Positions 49,045-60,862 of a stretch of DNA of 64,000 bases are shown one piece after another (positions within the stretch are counted from its first letter, which is position 1; the number at the start of each line of letters is the position of its first letter). The stretch is from contig NC_081407.1 in the NCBI RefSeq assembly GCF_030272615.1, positions 265,865,574 to 265,929,573 of the forward strand. The letters run 5' to 3'. A program made the translations under genes and the position numbers. This stretch comes from Cryptomeria japonica (taxonomy: Eukaryota; Streptophyta; Pinopsida; Cupressales; Cupressaceae). Below the pieces are notes generated by a model. It was not told the DNA's origin and did not search any database. It saw only the letters and a program-made list of their open reading frames with translations.

Positions 49045-49512
49045 TTAAGAAAACCAATGGTGGCAATTTTGTCTCTTGATGCGAAACAACCATAGTAGGA
49101 AATTTAGATTCCTAGTAATTTTAGGCATCCTCAATTCAAACCCGTCCCAGTCCTCAATATCCAGTATAGGATATTTTGGAACCGGTTTACCTCGGCAGAC
49201 TAGCCTATCATAATGCCTTGGTTTGGGAATAGTGAGGTCTTCATATATATTAATCAAAACTCTATCAAGATTATACATAATAGAATCTTTGAAAATGCTC
49301 TTGCAGAGACCTTTAACCACCTCCCTATCTTTCTCGCAGTGCATGACTAATGCTAAAAACATGGATGCTCTATCACAGTTAGCCCTACTTCTATCCTCAT
49401 TCCCGACATAATCATCCCCAAATATTTTTAAAATGGCACCAATTACCAGATCATGAGGAAATTTAACAATCCCTACCAAGCGGTCCTGTATGATCACACT
49501 CGAAATTGCCAT
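49045..49512 (-). CDS. unclassified repeat-borne protein, copy C (155 codons, uninterrupted)
   Basis: The cleanest copy of the family also seen at 26712-27101 and 39188-39950. It starts MAISSVIIQDRLVGIVKFPH and contains DLVIGAILKIFGDDYVGNED, SMFLALVMHCEKDREVVKGL, CKSIFKDSIMYNLDRVLINI, then IPKPRHYDRLVCRGKPVP, WDGFELRMPKITRN and LLWLFRIKRQ. Aligned columns with the others include SMFL/PMFL, K.LC, F..., D.VL.N, IP, Y...C.GK.V and ITRN. It lies right at the 5' end of the truncated minus-strand element. No known domain is recognised. Conservation at protein level across diverged copies suggests it once had a function in the element. Confidence 0.45.
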   Translation of the reverse strand: MAISSVIIQDRLVGIVKFPHDLVIGAILKIFGDDYVGNEDRSRANCDRASMFLALVMHCEKDREVVKGLCKSIFKDSIMYNLDRVLINIYEDLTIPKPRHYDRLVCRGKPVPKYPILDIEDWDGFELRMPKITRNLNFLLWLFRIKRQNCHHWFS

Positions 49513-49524
49513 CTGCCTCTTATA

Positions 49525-49960
49525 TTAATATTGATTTTTATTTTTGAGGTTTAATTGAATTTAAATAATCATACTTAAATTGATGACTTTTATGAAACAT
49601 AGTTAATAAATATAATTGGAAGTAAGTGGAGGTGAAAATAAAATATTTTTTATGATTTTAAAAATTTATTTATTTTTATTATAATAATTATTTAAATTTT
49701 ATTGAATAGTTAAAATAAATTAAAATTTAATTATTGAAAAAATATTATTTTATTGTTTTTAATATTTTATTTTATTTAAGATTAATTGTTCAATTTCAAA
49801 GAATCATACTTTAATCAAATTAATATTACTTATTAAAACCAAGAAAACCTATTTATTAATTCTTATGTATTTCATTTAAATTTGACTATTAAACATAAAA
49901 ATAAAATTTTTATTGATTTTTAATCTTTTATTTTATTTTTATATTAAATGTTTGTTTTTT
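49525..49960. repeat. AT-rich repeat, right part
   Basis: Continuation and second copy of 42790-43172 (GACTTTTATGAAACATAG, TTAATAAATATAATTGGAAG, TTTTTTATGATTTTAAAAAT). No coding content. Confidence 0.6.
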
Positions 49961-51804
49961 AATAATTATACTTTATATGCATGTATATCTCTGTGTATGT
50001 CATTGATAATTTATAAATTTAAAACAAAAAAATTTAAATGTTTCAAACTGAATTGAACTATTTTAGTTCCTTGGGTATTCTCCTAAAATATAGGAATAGT
50101 TGTCATTGCCAAAAATTGGATAGTTTGTGATGAGAAATATTCTTATTATGCCTTGCAAAATGTTGCATAAAAAAAAAAAAAAAAAATGATTGTATGACAA
50201 ATAATAGAATGTATTGATTGATTCAAATAAAATTATTTAATCACTAGTTAGTTGCTAGTTAAAAAGCAGTCTTGCTTATAGTTCCATGTAGTGGCAGGAA
50301 CTAATAAATAAAATATTGGAAATAGAAATTAGTTGCAAATTTATTAGAAGTTATGATAATAAAAGTTGTAGTAGATATCACAAATAGTGATGTATAAAAA
50401 AATTACAATAAATTGAAACTATTATTGAGATTTATTTAAATAAATTAAAAAGCAATGCTTCATTTCAATATATAGATAATATGAAAAAATCAAGTTAAGC
50501 AACTTCATAAATATGTCGAAAGGAAAAACAAATGAAAATTTGAGGAGAAACTCTATATTAAGAATTGAACATTTGAAGTACAAAATGTTTTTTGAATTAT
50601 AAATGGTTTAAAAAAATAAACATGTTTTAAAATACACAACAATATACACATTAAGCATTAAACATTGAACATTAGAGATAGAACAATGATTTTTAAAAAA
50701 TATTAAATTTCAAAACACATACATGTACTTTAGCCTTCTTAAAAAGCTACAGTTTTGGAATCAAATAAAATTTTCATTTCACAATTGTAAAAACTCACCA
50801 AAATCAGACTAAACAAGATATAACATAAATAAATATCTACCTCAAAGAACAATTTAATATACTTTTATTCTTTTTCACCCTATTAAATGATAATTAGTAA
50901 ACTTTGTTATGAAATCCGAGTACAACAAAAATAGAATGGAAAGACATCCATTGGAATTTTTCTTCACAATAAGATTTTAGATAAATTAACCTAGACATGC
51001 ACAAAAACATAAAAATAAAAAGATGGGAAGAGAGAATTCTTTGAAATACTTAAACATCAAAGTACTTACTTGTAATGTTGTCTTTACTATGTTGCATATA
51101 CAACAATTTCAATAAAAAGTTAGTTCTTTTTCTTCTCAGCATTACTATTTGCACAGTAAGGAAAGCTTTTAATTGTGAAGTGTTTAATTTTTTTATGATT
51201 TCTTTAATCAGTATGGTAATCTTTTAATGACTGAGCTCTAATGCCATTTTTTGAAATTTTATGTGTGCTTTGTTTTAAACAAGTACCTTATTTAAACCAA
51301 TCACTTCTTTTTAAAAAAGAATTTTTTGAAAACAAACTGTTACTTAGAATTAAAAACATAAAATAATCTGCACACTAAATTTTATATTGTCAAAGAAAAC
51401 TTGTACAGAATGTGGCTACTATTGTTAATATTTTTCATCTCAATGTTTGATACCAATTTTTTTTAAAAAAAAAAACATTTCTAATAAATTGTAAAACTAA
51501 CTCCCTTTATATCTATACAATTCTAAGTGATAATCCAATAACTGTAACAACCTTTATATGTTTAGAGCAAAGCTAGTTAACTGTTCAAAAAAAAGAATCA
51601 TTCTTTGGAGATGTTAGTTTAATATGGTAGTCCTACTTTATTCAGATCAAAGATTGATCCCCTAAATACTGGTTTAAAGGAATTCTATTATTTTAAGAGA
51701 AAGTTAGTAGGTTGTTGATGATTCTCAATGAAATAATTATTTCCATAGAAGAAAAATGAATACTACTCTTTCCAACACTTGATAGTTTACTCTCTTCTCT
51801 ACAG
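49961..51804. other. AT-rich DNA; right end is an intron acceptor
   Basis: No gene seen. A 19-bp A-run lies near 50169-50187. The last bases, TCTCTTCTCTACAG, form a pyrimidine tract and AG acceptor for the exon starting at 51805, so part of this stretch was probably intron. No upstream exon of that gene was found. Confidence 0.5.
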
Positions 51805-52345
51805 GGGCTATGCATATCCACGACAACAGCTCAAGTTCTAATGTCTATTGGGCATTTTCTTTTTGCAATGGGTTGGCCTGGATCTCCATATACAGGAACT
51901 TTGCTTGTTGGTCTAGGATATGGTGCCCTTTGGTCTGTAACACCAGCTACTCTTTCTGAACTCTTTGGGGTGAGGAAATTTGGCGTTCTATACAATTTTC
52001 TTACCATGGCTAATCCCATAGGATATTTAATATTCTCCGGTTTCATTGTTGGTTCAATCTATGATTGGGAGGCAGAAAAGCAGCACCAACCAAGTTATCA
52101 TATGAAGGCTGGTACTATGACAAATGGATCTTTCAGAGGATCGCCCCTTGAATTGTGTGGGTGTAGTGTGTTTTTCCCTCACATTCAAGATCATGGTAGG
52201 AGTGTGTATCTTTGGAGCAATCCTGAGTATGATAGCTTTTTACACGACCGGAAGAGTTTATCGCACCTTCTATGCACAACAAATTTCTTCTAGAAAGGAT
52301 ATTAAAAATTTAGATGCGAGACATGATCAGAAAGGTAGCTACTAA
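51805..52345 (+). pseudogene. orphan last exon of an NFD4-like major facilitator transporter
   Basis: After an AG acceptor the frame reads GLCISTTAQVLMSIGHFLFA, TGTLLVGLGYGALWSVTPAT and SELFGVRKFGVLYNFLTMAN, then FSGFIVGSIYDWEAEKQ. This is the C-terminal half of plant NFD4-like (nodulin-like) major facilitator proteins, with transmembrane segments. Near 52125 the frame shifts by one. The next frame carries NCVGVVCFSLTFKIMVGVCI and FYTTGRVYRTFYAQQ to the stop at 52345, the expected end of the family. With one frameshift and no upstream exons it is a gene fragment or pseudogene, unless the shift is an assembly error. Confidence 0.75.
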
Positions 52346-53500
52346 ACCAAGCTAATAAGCAAAGCAGAGAATACATCATTGGATAAAAAGTTATTCAAAT
52401 GATACACAGGAGAGTGATGTAAATACCTTCAAAATCTTCAGAAAGCCTAAAATCTTGTTGGAGTTGTTAGTTTTCTTTTCAAATGCAAATGCAAAGTAAA
52501 AAGTGTGTTTGCATTTATGTAATTTCTCAGCAATGAATGTTTTGATGAAGAAATCTCCTCAAGGACTGAATGTGGTTGAAAATTTAATGTCTACTCTACC
52601 TTGCATGACCTCAAACACGACGTGATTATCAAACGACTGCCACACCATATCTGCAGTGCAAGTTGAGCAAGATTATCAAGATTGCTTGACTGATAGAAAT
52701 TTGATGGGAGCAAGATTTCTGTCAAGATAATAGTAGTTGTGAGAAGTAAGGACTTGTTTCAGGCGTGAGATAGGACCTTAAAGACGTTGTCATTATCAAA
52801 CAACTAACAAACCATGCCTATGCTGCATTTGAGTGAGGTTTTTAAGATTTCTTATACTGACGCAGATGAGATGGGAGCAAAAATTCTGTCAGTGAAAAAG
52901 GAGACGTGAGAAGTGAGTTGTTGTGGTGGAATGATACATACAGAGAAAATTGCTTATCTATTGCTTGTTTCAGACATCTGTAGTTGAAAGAAGATTAGAC
53001 GCGAATTGTTGGATATTAAAATTTGTTTTAGGTGTTCTAACAGTTCAAATTTTCTGACAACCTCAAATTGCATTCACCTCGAGGTTTTAAAAATATGGAT
53101 CACGGTCAACGAAAATATATTCTCAGCGAGACAAAAATTTCAATGTGAGACAAAATTCTCGACGTACCATACACGAGCAAGCTCACAATAAGAAGTCTAT
53201 CGGCTAATAATCTTTATTGTTATTTACGCCTAAGGCATATCCTTTAGTTGAAATGCACAGGCTGATTTCCATCATCAACGATCAACAATTCTTTTAAAGG
53301 GTGCAAGACGATATGTGTAGATATGTCACAGATTTTTATGAATGCTGCATAACACAAACCATTGAATGGCCCTCATCGTAGAAGCTCTCATGTCTCCATC
53401 CAAGAGTCATGATCTCTCCCTTTGTTCTAGCTGACAAGATATGGTCACTTTTAGTCAACATGCTAGCTGGCAAGATGTGGTCCACATTATGATGTAGGTT
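52346..53500. other. intergenic DNA, no gene recognised
   Basis: Includes two related stretches near 52610-52720 and 52790-52910 (both contain ATTATCAAACGAC/CAACTA, TGCA.TTGAG.AAG/GGTTTT.AAGATT, ATGGGAGCAA.ATTCTGTCA), a degenerate tandem duplication of about 170 bp. No coding region is supported. Confidence 0.5.
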
Positions 53501-53507
53501 ATTAGTA

Positions 53508-54093
53508 GCACTTCATTATTTTTTAATCTTTTTCATAGGCTTCATTTTAAATTAGATTTAAGTTTGAAATTTATTTTAATTATTTATGTCCTTTTATGAA
53601 ATTACAAATAATAATCAAAAGTAATTAGAATAAATTTAATTTATAACTATTTGTCTAATATCTCTACCCCTCTCTCTCTCTCCATATCTTCTATACCTCC
53701 ATTTCTCTATCTCTCTCCCTATCTCTTTCCCTATCTCTCTGTATCACCCTCTATCTATATCTCTCCCTCTTTCCCTCTCCCTCTCTATATATTGAGCTAT
53801 CTTCCCTCTTCTTATCTCTCTCTCATCCTCTTCTCTCTCTTCCTCCTTTACCTATCTCTCTCCCTTCCTCTCCCTCCCTCTATCTTTCCCCATCTCGCCC
53901 TCCCTATAACCCTATTGATCTTTCTATTTCTACCTCTCTCCCTTTTTATTTTTTGTATATACATATCTATCCCTTTTTCTTCCCATATATCTCCCTCTCT
54001 CTCTCTTTATTTCTCCATCTCTATATCCCCTTATTTCTCTCTCCATCTCTATTTGACTATCTCTTTGTCCTTGTCTCCCTCCCCCTCTTTGCA

Positions 54094-54150
<57 letters not shown>

Positions 54151-54544
54151 TCATATTTATATCTTCCTCTTTATCTCTATTGCCCTACCTTTATCTATCT
54201 CCCTCACTCTCCCCCCCTCTCTCTCCCTATTTTTATCCCCATCTTTCCCTCTCTCCCTATTACAAACATAACATGAGTCTACTGGGAATGGAACCTAATT
54301 ATCATCTTCATATAGAGGTTTTATTTCAATCATGTTTGTATTCATATCTCTCACTTATACATTGAGACCTTTGTTGAACAAACAACATTTTTATATGGCC
54401 TACCAATTGACCTTGTGTATTTTTTATATTGAATCAATAAATTCACTTCATGTATTATACAAATGTATGAAAAAAATAGACAATTTTTTTTTTCTAATTA
54501 TACTTTTTCGACGTACCCATTGCACACCAAAGTGAAATTGCTAG
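53508..54544 (+). repeat. (TC)n-cored repeat module M1
   Basis: Three parts: an AT-rich head (53508-53650, shared with M3), a pyrimidine-rich core of TCTCTC/CCCTCTAT words with a pure (TC)n tract at 54095-54147, and a tail of about 280 bp. The tail reads ACATAACATGAGTCTACTGG, AGACCTTTGTTGAACAAAC and then ACGTACCCATTGCACACC, finishing in an imperfect hairpin and CTAG at 54541-54544. The long Ser/Leu or Arg/Glu open frames in the core are artefacts of the dinucleotide repeat. Confidence 0.65.
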
Positions 54545-54748
54545 TTATACTGAAGGTGTTCCTTATATGAAAGGAACGACCTTCTTTTAGCCATCAACAA
54601 CTGAGAATGCTCAACGAGCAATGCTAGACAATTGAACAATTTTCAGCCTTTGATTTTCTAACTGTACTTCTTCATTCGCATTTTTTCGATTGACTTGTTT
54701 TTTTATTCGACTTTGGAATGTCCGTAATGTTTCGGAACGCATTCGCAC

Positions 54749-55184
54749 GTGACGTGTTTGACTTTCGTCTTTGCAAATTTAAATTTTCTAAAATGGTACA
54801 AGCTCTTTTGCTCCTGCTATCTCATGATTCACCTTAGATATCTCCACCTTGAAATTTGTTGCCTTCTTTTTTTGGCATGGCCTGCACAAAATCCACAACT
54901 CTTATTGAAATGCTTCCGTGAAAACATTTTTCCCACTTCATTTGCCTCTGCCCACACAATCAGAGAACATTTATTTGTTTTTACATTCAATGATTTTGCA
55001 GAGAGCTTTAATGAGATCGAGCAGGATATATGTGTTGTTTGTTTGGCTCTTTTGTGGAAGATGATGAAATGCAAAAGTTGTGCCATTGTTGGCATACAGT
55101 TCATAGATATTGCCTTGACAAATGGACAAATTATTACCGTGCCCTCTTTGCGAATGTCCTATTCTTCCAGAACGTGAAACATAA
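54749..55184 (+). pseudogene. RING-H2 E3 ubiquitin ligase, BRH1/RHA-like, frameshifted
   Basis: The first frame gives TIREHLFVFTFNDFAES then EQDICVVCL, the pre-RING and first Cys pair typical of short plant RING-H2 proteins. One frame over, SFVEDDEMQKLC, HCWHTVHRYCLDKW continues the domain (C-x-H-x2-H-x2-C), and a further shift gives PCPLCECPILPERET and a stop at 55182. All eight metal ligands are therefore present across three frames. Relatives are small ER/membrane-associated E3 ligases. Two frameshifts within about 150 bp argue for a pseudogene. The single-exon form fits the family. Confidence 0.7.
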
Positions 55185-57780
55185 GCAAACAATAAGAAAG
55201 CATGAAACATAAGTATGAAGTAGATGTTGGACAGAGACGTGGATTTGAAGGCCTACTCAAAATGCTCCCATTACCCCCGTTATCCCTTACGCCCACCTCT
55301 AGGAGTCCTCATTTTTCCTTTTTATCTAAAACTTTGTAGAGATTTGTTAACTTCATAATATTAGATATAATTATATTATTTATTTTTTAAATGTATATAT
55401 TCAAAAATATTTTACATTAATTATATTGTAATACATTTATATTTATGATAATATTTTCAATTGTAAAATATAATATAATGTGATAATATTACCATTATAA
55501 AAATGAAAATACATTCTATAAAATATAACATGGGCATAATATGTTTTCATGTTTGTTTTTGTTTTTTCTTTTTGTGGATGATCTAACTTATGTGGATGAT
55601 AGGATATTAAGGTTTTTAATAAAAATGTTATGAACCAAAATAATATTTTAGTTAGGGAAAAGTCCTAGTGACAACCCATTTTCCAATCACCATTCATTGG
55701 ATTTTGCTAATTAAAAACTCATTAAAAAAACATCTACTGGGTAAATAGTCACCCACTCATGTCCCTAATACTTGAAACAAGAAAGTTGGTAATTAGACCA
55801 ATTGTACAACTTTATTGGTACCAATAGCATTAAATTACTAGTACATTTGTGCATATTGGACCAATTGTGCAAATTTTGTGGTTGCCAAAATGAATGGTTA
55901 ACAAGGAAATAGAGAGTATGTATCGGACATCAACTCAAAATGACCATTTTTTAACCTTTCTGTACATAATGAATCTCATTGTGTTCGTTGTATCTACATA
56001 GAAGCCAACACAATAGATATTATTTGGTCATCTAAGTTCGATGTTGAATCAATTTATTGTGACAATCTTTAGTGTACCAAACTATAAGGCATCCATTCTC
56101 TATTTCTCTAAACATTATTGAATATAAGTCACTTATTTAAATTGCTCTTACATGGCAATTCTTATTAATCTATTGAATCCTACAAAGCACCATGTCAACA
56201 CAAACAAAATAAACATAATCCCCATAAACATATTACATACATTAATATCAAAAAACTTGTGTAACACCCAAACATCACACACAAAATAACCTAACAATGT
56301 TAGATGCAGATTTTTTCTAGAAACACCCAAATATTCATTACAAATAACTCATTAATACAAGGTTTAGATTCATTTCAAAAGAACCAAAATTTCTTAGGCA
56401 AATAATCTGAATATTTAAGGTGTTGTCCCTTCCTAAAACATCCAAATATATCATACAAAATAGCAATGTTATAAAAAATTTAGGCTTGAAAAGGATAGAT
56501 GGTACAAATTACATATCCATTAGGCCCTTGCTCAAAGATCTCTTATTTTCTTAATGGATAAGCAACAAACAAATATATTATGCATATATCACTAAGAAAA
56601 GATATATAAAAATATTATGTATATGAATATTATATCACACATAGATCAAAAGTAGATAAGTTGTGTAAAATAAAACAACCATATTACTAATCATCTTGGT
56701 AATAAAAACAACATTGAGTGGGAAAAACAAGCCAAAAATGCAATGTTAGATCTTGCAAAACCAAGTGCTCGATATGACACTCCCATGAAATAAGTAGCAC
56801 CTTTAATCACATATGAGGTATCTAGATCTACCTTCACAATAAAAAATAATGATATCATCATTGCCATCATTGTCACAACCAAAATTAGGTCATAAATGTT
56901 GTTCTATGTTGAACCTGCAGTCTTCATACCCAAGTAAACTTATTGATAATACTTGTGGGACTATTTTGAACTAACTTTTCAAGTTGTTAATGTCATTGTT
57001 TGATTCTATGTTGAATCAATTTTTTGTTACAATCTTCCATACAACCTTTTGTTGGACCTAGAAATGTGTTATAGTCATCTTCTCCTCACATTTCAAGCTA
57101 AGTGTATCTATTTAGTTATTTGGTCATTTAAGGGAAAAAGTAAACAATCTTTCTTTTTAGGTCCACACATTGGAAATCTACAACACATGACAAGTTTAGT
57201 AATTCATGAGAAATCCATGTTTTAGAAATTGTATTAGTTGTTACTCTATTATTAGTGATGACCTTTTATTGTAAAAAAAGGGATTAAACGGGGAATAGAA
57301 AAAATAAAATTCCCCCCTATAAAATGTGATTTAAAAAATTGCTGATTGACAATTTTGACTTGTTTCCCTAGTTTTTATCATAATTTTTAATTACTAGAAT
57401 TGTGATTTTTTGGAGTTTTATGTGCTAGATTTGAAAGGAAGAATAACATCCTCATATTATTCATTCAACACAACAATCTTAATCAATCAACATTTATCGC
57501 TAAAAATATCTACACATAATTGGATAATCCCAACAAAAAAAGAACATTCCTATCTAATCAATTATCTAAAATGAACCATACTATGGATATTTTATCTTCT
57601 ATGAAGACTATTATAGTTTCTCTATACCCAAATACACTTAGACCATGTCTCTCACTTGAAGCTTATGCTCAATATTGTGCTCTACCTTCACAAAGATAGC
57701 AAATTGCATACAATTTAACACCAATATTCATGCCTACACCATGCCACAAGTTTGGAGATTAATGACCCCAATCATGAATT
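55185..57780. other. AT-rich intergenic DNA, no gene seen
   Basis: No protein domain, RNA gene or paired repeat was recognised. The minus-strand frame 56691-56882 is hydrophobic but short and unsupported. Confidence 0.45.
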
Positions 57781-58167
<387 letters not shown>

Positions 58168-58204
58168 TCAATATAATATGTGCTGCCCCAAGCAGTTATT
58201 AATT

Positions 58205-58343
58205 TACCAAACAAAAATTAATATTAATTATTTTTCATATAAATTAATATTAATTAATATTATTTCAGTTAATATTATATTAATGTTATATTCTAATTAT
58301 TTTGTTAATTTATAAATTGATCAAAGATATTAAAAAGATACTA
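58205..58343 (-). repeat. 3' flank of a missing third thaumatin-like gene
   Basis: Clearly similar to 27480-27607, the 3' flank of gene 2: AATATTAATTATTTTTCATA against AATATTAATTATTTTTAATA, then ATATTCTAATTATTT, TTAATTTATAAATTGAT and ATTAAAAAGATACT. Similarity stops abruptly at 58343, about 110 bp short of where the stop codon would be. The matching 5' flank resumes at 63168. Confidence 0.65.
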
Positions 58344-58660
58344 TTTTAGGGGAAGATCCCTAGTTATTATTATTAAAGTATGGCTGGTAAACTTTTTAAC
58401 ATGATTGGTGATGCTGGCATGACATGCCCTCTGGCTCCATGTGAAACACTTTTGACTCAGAGCTATGAATCAGTGAAGCTACAAATGGGGGATCTCATCC
58501 CCACACTTCACTTGTTCAAATCCATGAGCACAACGACCTAGTGAAGGAACAAGGCCTTGCGAGCACAATGGCTTAGCAAGGATTTGAACATTAGTGGCAA
58601 CTTCACCAACGAAGTGTTTTAACTGTGACACTACATGTCTGAAGACCTTTTAAAAGTTAT
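58344..58660. other. unique DNA between third-locus flank and module M3
   Basis: About 300 bp with no similarity to the thaumatin loci that I could see and no coding region. It contains repeated short words around GAGCACAA.G.CTTAG/CTAGTGAAGG. Confidence 0.4.
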
Positions 58661-59180
58661 TACTATTGATATTTAGATTTTGTATTTAATTTATTTTATT
58701 TTAATTTTTAATTTAGATTTATGTTTGACATTTATTTTAATTATTTATATTTTTAATGAAATTATAAATAATAATTAAAATCTCTTAGAATTAATTTAAT
58801 TTGTAATTATTTATTTTATTAATATATTAATTATTGTACAATAATTTATTTGAAAAGTTATAGAGCAAGAGAGGGACAAAGAGAGAAACTAACTTTTGAT
58901 TAGTCATTTCATGCCAACAATCCAGGATAGCACATATTTTTTGGTTAGTCATTTTGTGCCAACAACTAAAAATAACATATGGTGTTGGGAGTTATGCTTT
59001 GGGTAGCATGTCCTCTAGTTAAGGATATGATAATTCATCTTCAAGACCTCTTCAATGTACCCATTGGTCTCTCACACACACTCCATGTTTCTTCTTCCTA
59101 TCCCTATCTCTATCTCTATCCCTTCCCCTCTCATTTGATTAAGGACATGAAAATTAACTTTCAAGATCTCTTTAGTGTAC

Positions 59181-59245
<65 letters not shown>

Positions 59246-59349
59246 CCTCTCTCTCTCTCTCTCCATGTTTCTCCCCCCTATCTCTCTATTACTAGTATCT
59301 ATCGCATCCTTTATCTCACACTCTTGTCCCCTTTGTCTATGTCTTTCCA

Positions 59350-59387
<38 letters not shown>

Positions 59388-59469
59388 TTTCTCCCCCCTA
59401 TCTCTCTATTACTAGTATCTATCGCATCCTTTATCTCACACTCTTGTCCCCTTTGTCTATGTCTTTCCA

Positions 59470-59555
<86 letters not shown>

Positions 59556-59676
59556 TACTCTCTCTATATCCCTCCCTCTATCACATTCTGTATATCACTT
59601 CCTATATCTTTATCTTGTTTTTTTCTTCTCCTCTCTCTCATTGTCTCTCTTTCTATATATGTTTCTCTATCCCCCC

Positions 59677-59719
<43 letters not shown>

Positions 59720-60862
59720 TTTTTCCTCATCTCTTTATCTCCCCCCTTTTCCCCATCTCTCCTTCCCTACCCCTTATTTATCTCTCTATGTCTACATCGT
59801 TCTACCTTTCTCTTCCCATATCCCTCACCCTCTTTCCCTCTATCTATCTCACATGTCTCTCTCTCCCTCTCCATCTTTGTTTTTTAATCACCGCTTCTCT
59901 TTGTTTATTTGTCTCTATATATCTCTTTCCTCTCCTTCTCTCTCTCTATCTCATTATATCTCTATCTCTCTATCACTTTATATCACAATCTATATTTCTC
60001 TCTACCTCTCCCTCTCCGTCATCCTCTATATCTCTCTATCTCTTCCTCTCAATCTATCCCTCTCTATATTCATCTCTCTCTATCTTCATTTCTCCCTCTA
60101 CCTTTGTATCTATTAATCTTCCTCTCCCTCTCTCCCCCTCTATCTCTAGACATGTCTCCCTCTCCCTCTCCCTAGATTCTTAGATGTCTTTATTTGTATT
60201 TATTTTCCTCTCTATCTCTAGCTCTTCACATTTCTTCTCCCATGTATCTTTATTTCTCTCATTAAATCTCTCCTTCTCTCCTTCTCTACCTCTATATCCC
60301 TTCCTCTCTCTCTCTTCTTCTCTCTACATCACCCTCTATCTCCCTTGTCATTCTCTCCCTTTCTCTCCCTCTTTATATTTTCATTTTTTCCATCTCTCTC
60401 TATCCATCTGTCCTATATCTCTTGATCTCCCCCTCTCCTCTACATATCCCTCTTTTTCATCTCCATTTCTATCTCTATCTTTATCTCCATTTCTATCTCT
60501 ATCTTCCTCTCTAGATCTATATCTAATTAGACCTCTCTCACACACAATTACCCCCCGTCCCCCCCCCCTCTCTCTCTCTCTCAAACATAACACGAGCATG
60601 TTGGTAATGGATCATGATTATCTTCTTTATTGAAAGGTTATGTTTTAGTTATGTTTGTATCTCTAAAAGAAGATGCATAGTTGATTTGACCTATCATTTC
60701 TGCATTTAGACCTTTGTTGCACAAAAAAAATATCATTTTTTTAATGTCCTATTATTGACTTCATGCACTACACAGATGCATGCAAAAAAGGACCAAAATA
60801 TTTCTTAATTGACCTTCCATACCTCTTTGACGTACCCACTCCACACCAAGTATGATTGCTAG
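58660..60862 (+). repeat. (TC)n-cored repeat module M3 (longest)
   Basis: AT-rich head as in M1, then a 1.5-kb pyrimidine-rich core with several pure (TC)n tracts (59184-59241, 59352-59382, 59472-59551, 59680-59717), then the common tail (GATGCATAGTTGATTTGACC, GACGTACCCACTCCACACC) ending TTGCTAG at 60862. The hairpin is degraded here. Two internal copies of an AAGGA.ATGA.AATT..TCAAGA element followed by GTACCCAT occur near 59022 and 59142, echoing the tail. Confidence 0.65.
59261..59500. repeat. exact 120-bp tandem duplication inside M3
   Basis: 59261-59380 and 59381-59500 are two copies of one 120-bp unit. Positions 59281-59340 and 59401-59460 are identical base for base, and the one difference I noticed is CCATGTTT against CCATATTT. 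The near-perfect identity points to a very recent duplication. Confidence 0.92.

Larger units (their letters stand above)
43175..49525 (-). mobile_element. minus-strand non-LTR element, interrupted by later insertions
   Basis: The left end carries a T-run (about 43172-43184) followed by ATCAGTAAAAGGCCGTAGCC. On the minus strand this is GGCTACGGCCTTTTACTGAT then A-rich, a typical plant LINE 3' end. The right end at about 49525 meets the AT-rich repeat just beyond the start of the ORF at 49512, so the element is 5'-truncated. Short similar words TATTATTATTGA and TATTAATATTGA at the two edges may be a target duplication. A plus-strand LINE (44286-48470) lies inside. The continuity of the two halves is inferred. 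Confidence 0.5.

Noticed and set aside
59261-59500. Regularly spaced repeats, considered as a CRISPR-like array
   Set aside because: Only two units of a 120-bp tandem duplication in simple-sequence DNA of a plant genome; no repeat-spacer pattern.
58979-60633. Long plus-strand open frames rich in Ser/Leu (up to about 300 codons)
   Set aside because: They are translations of (TC)n and TCTATC simple sequence, are open in several frames at once, and have no domain.
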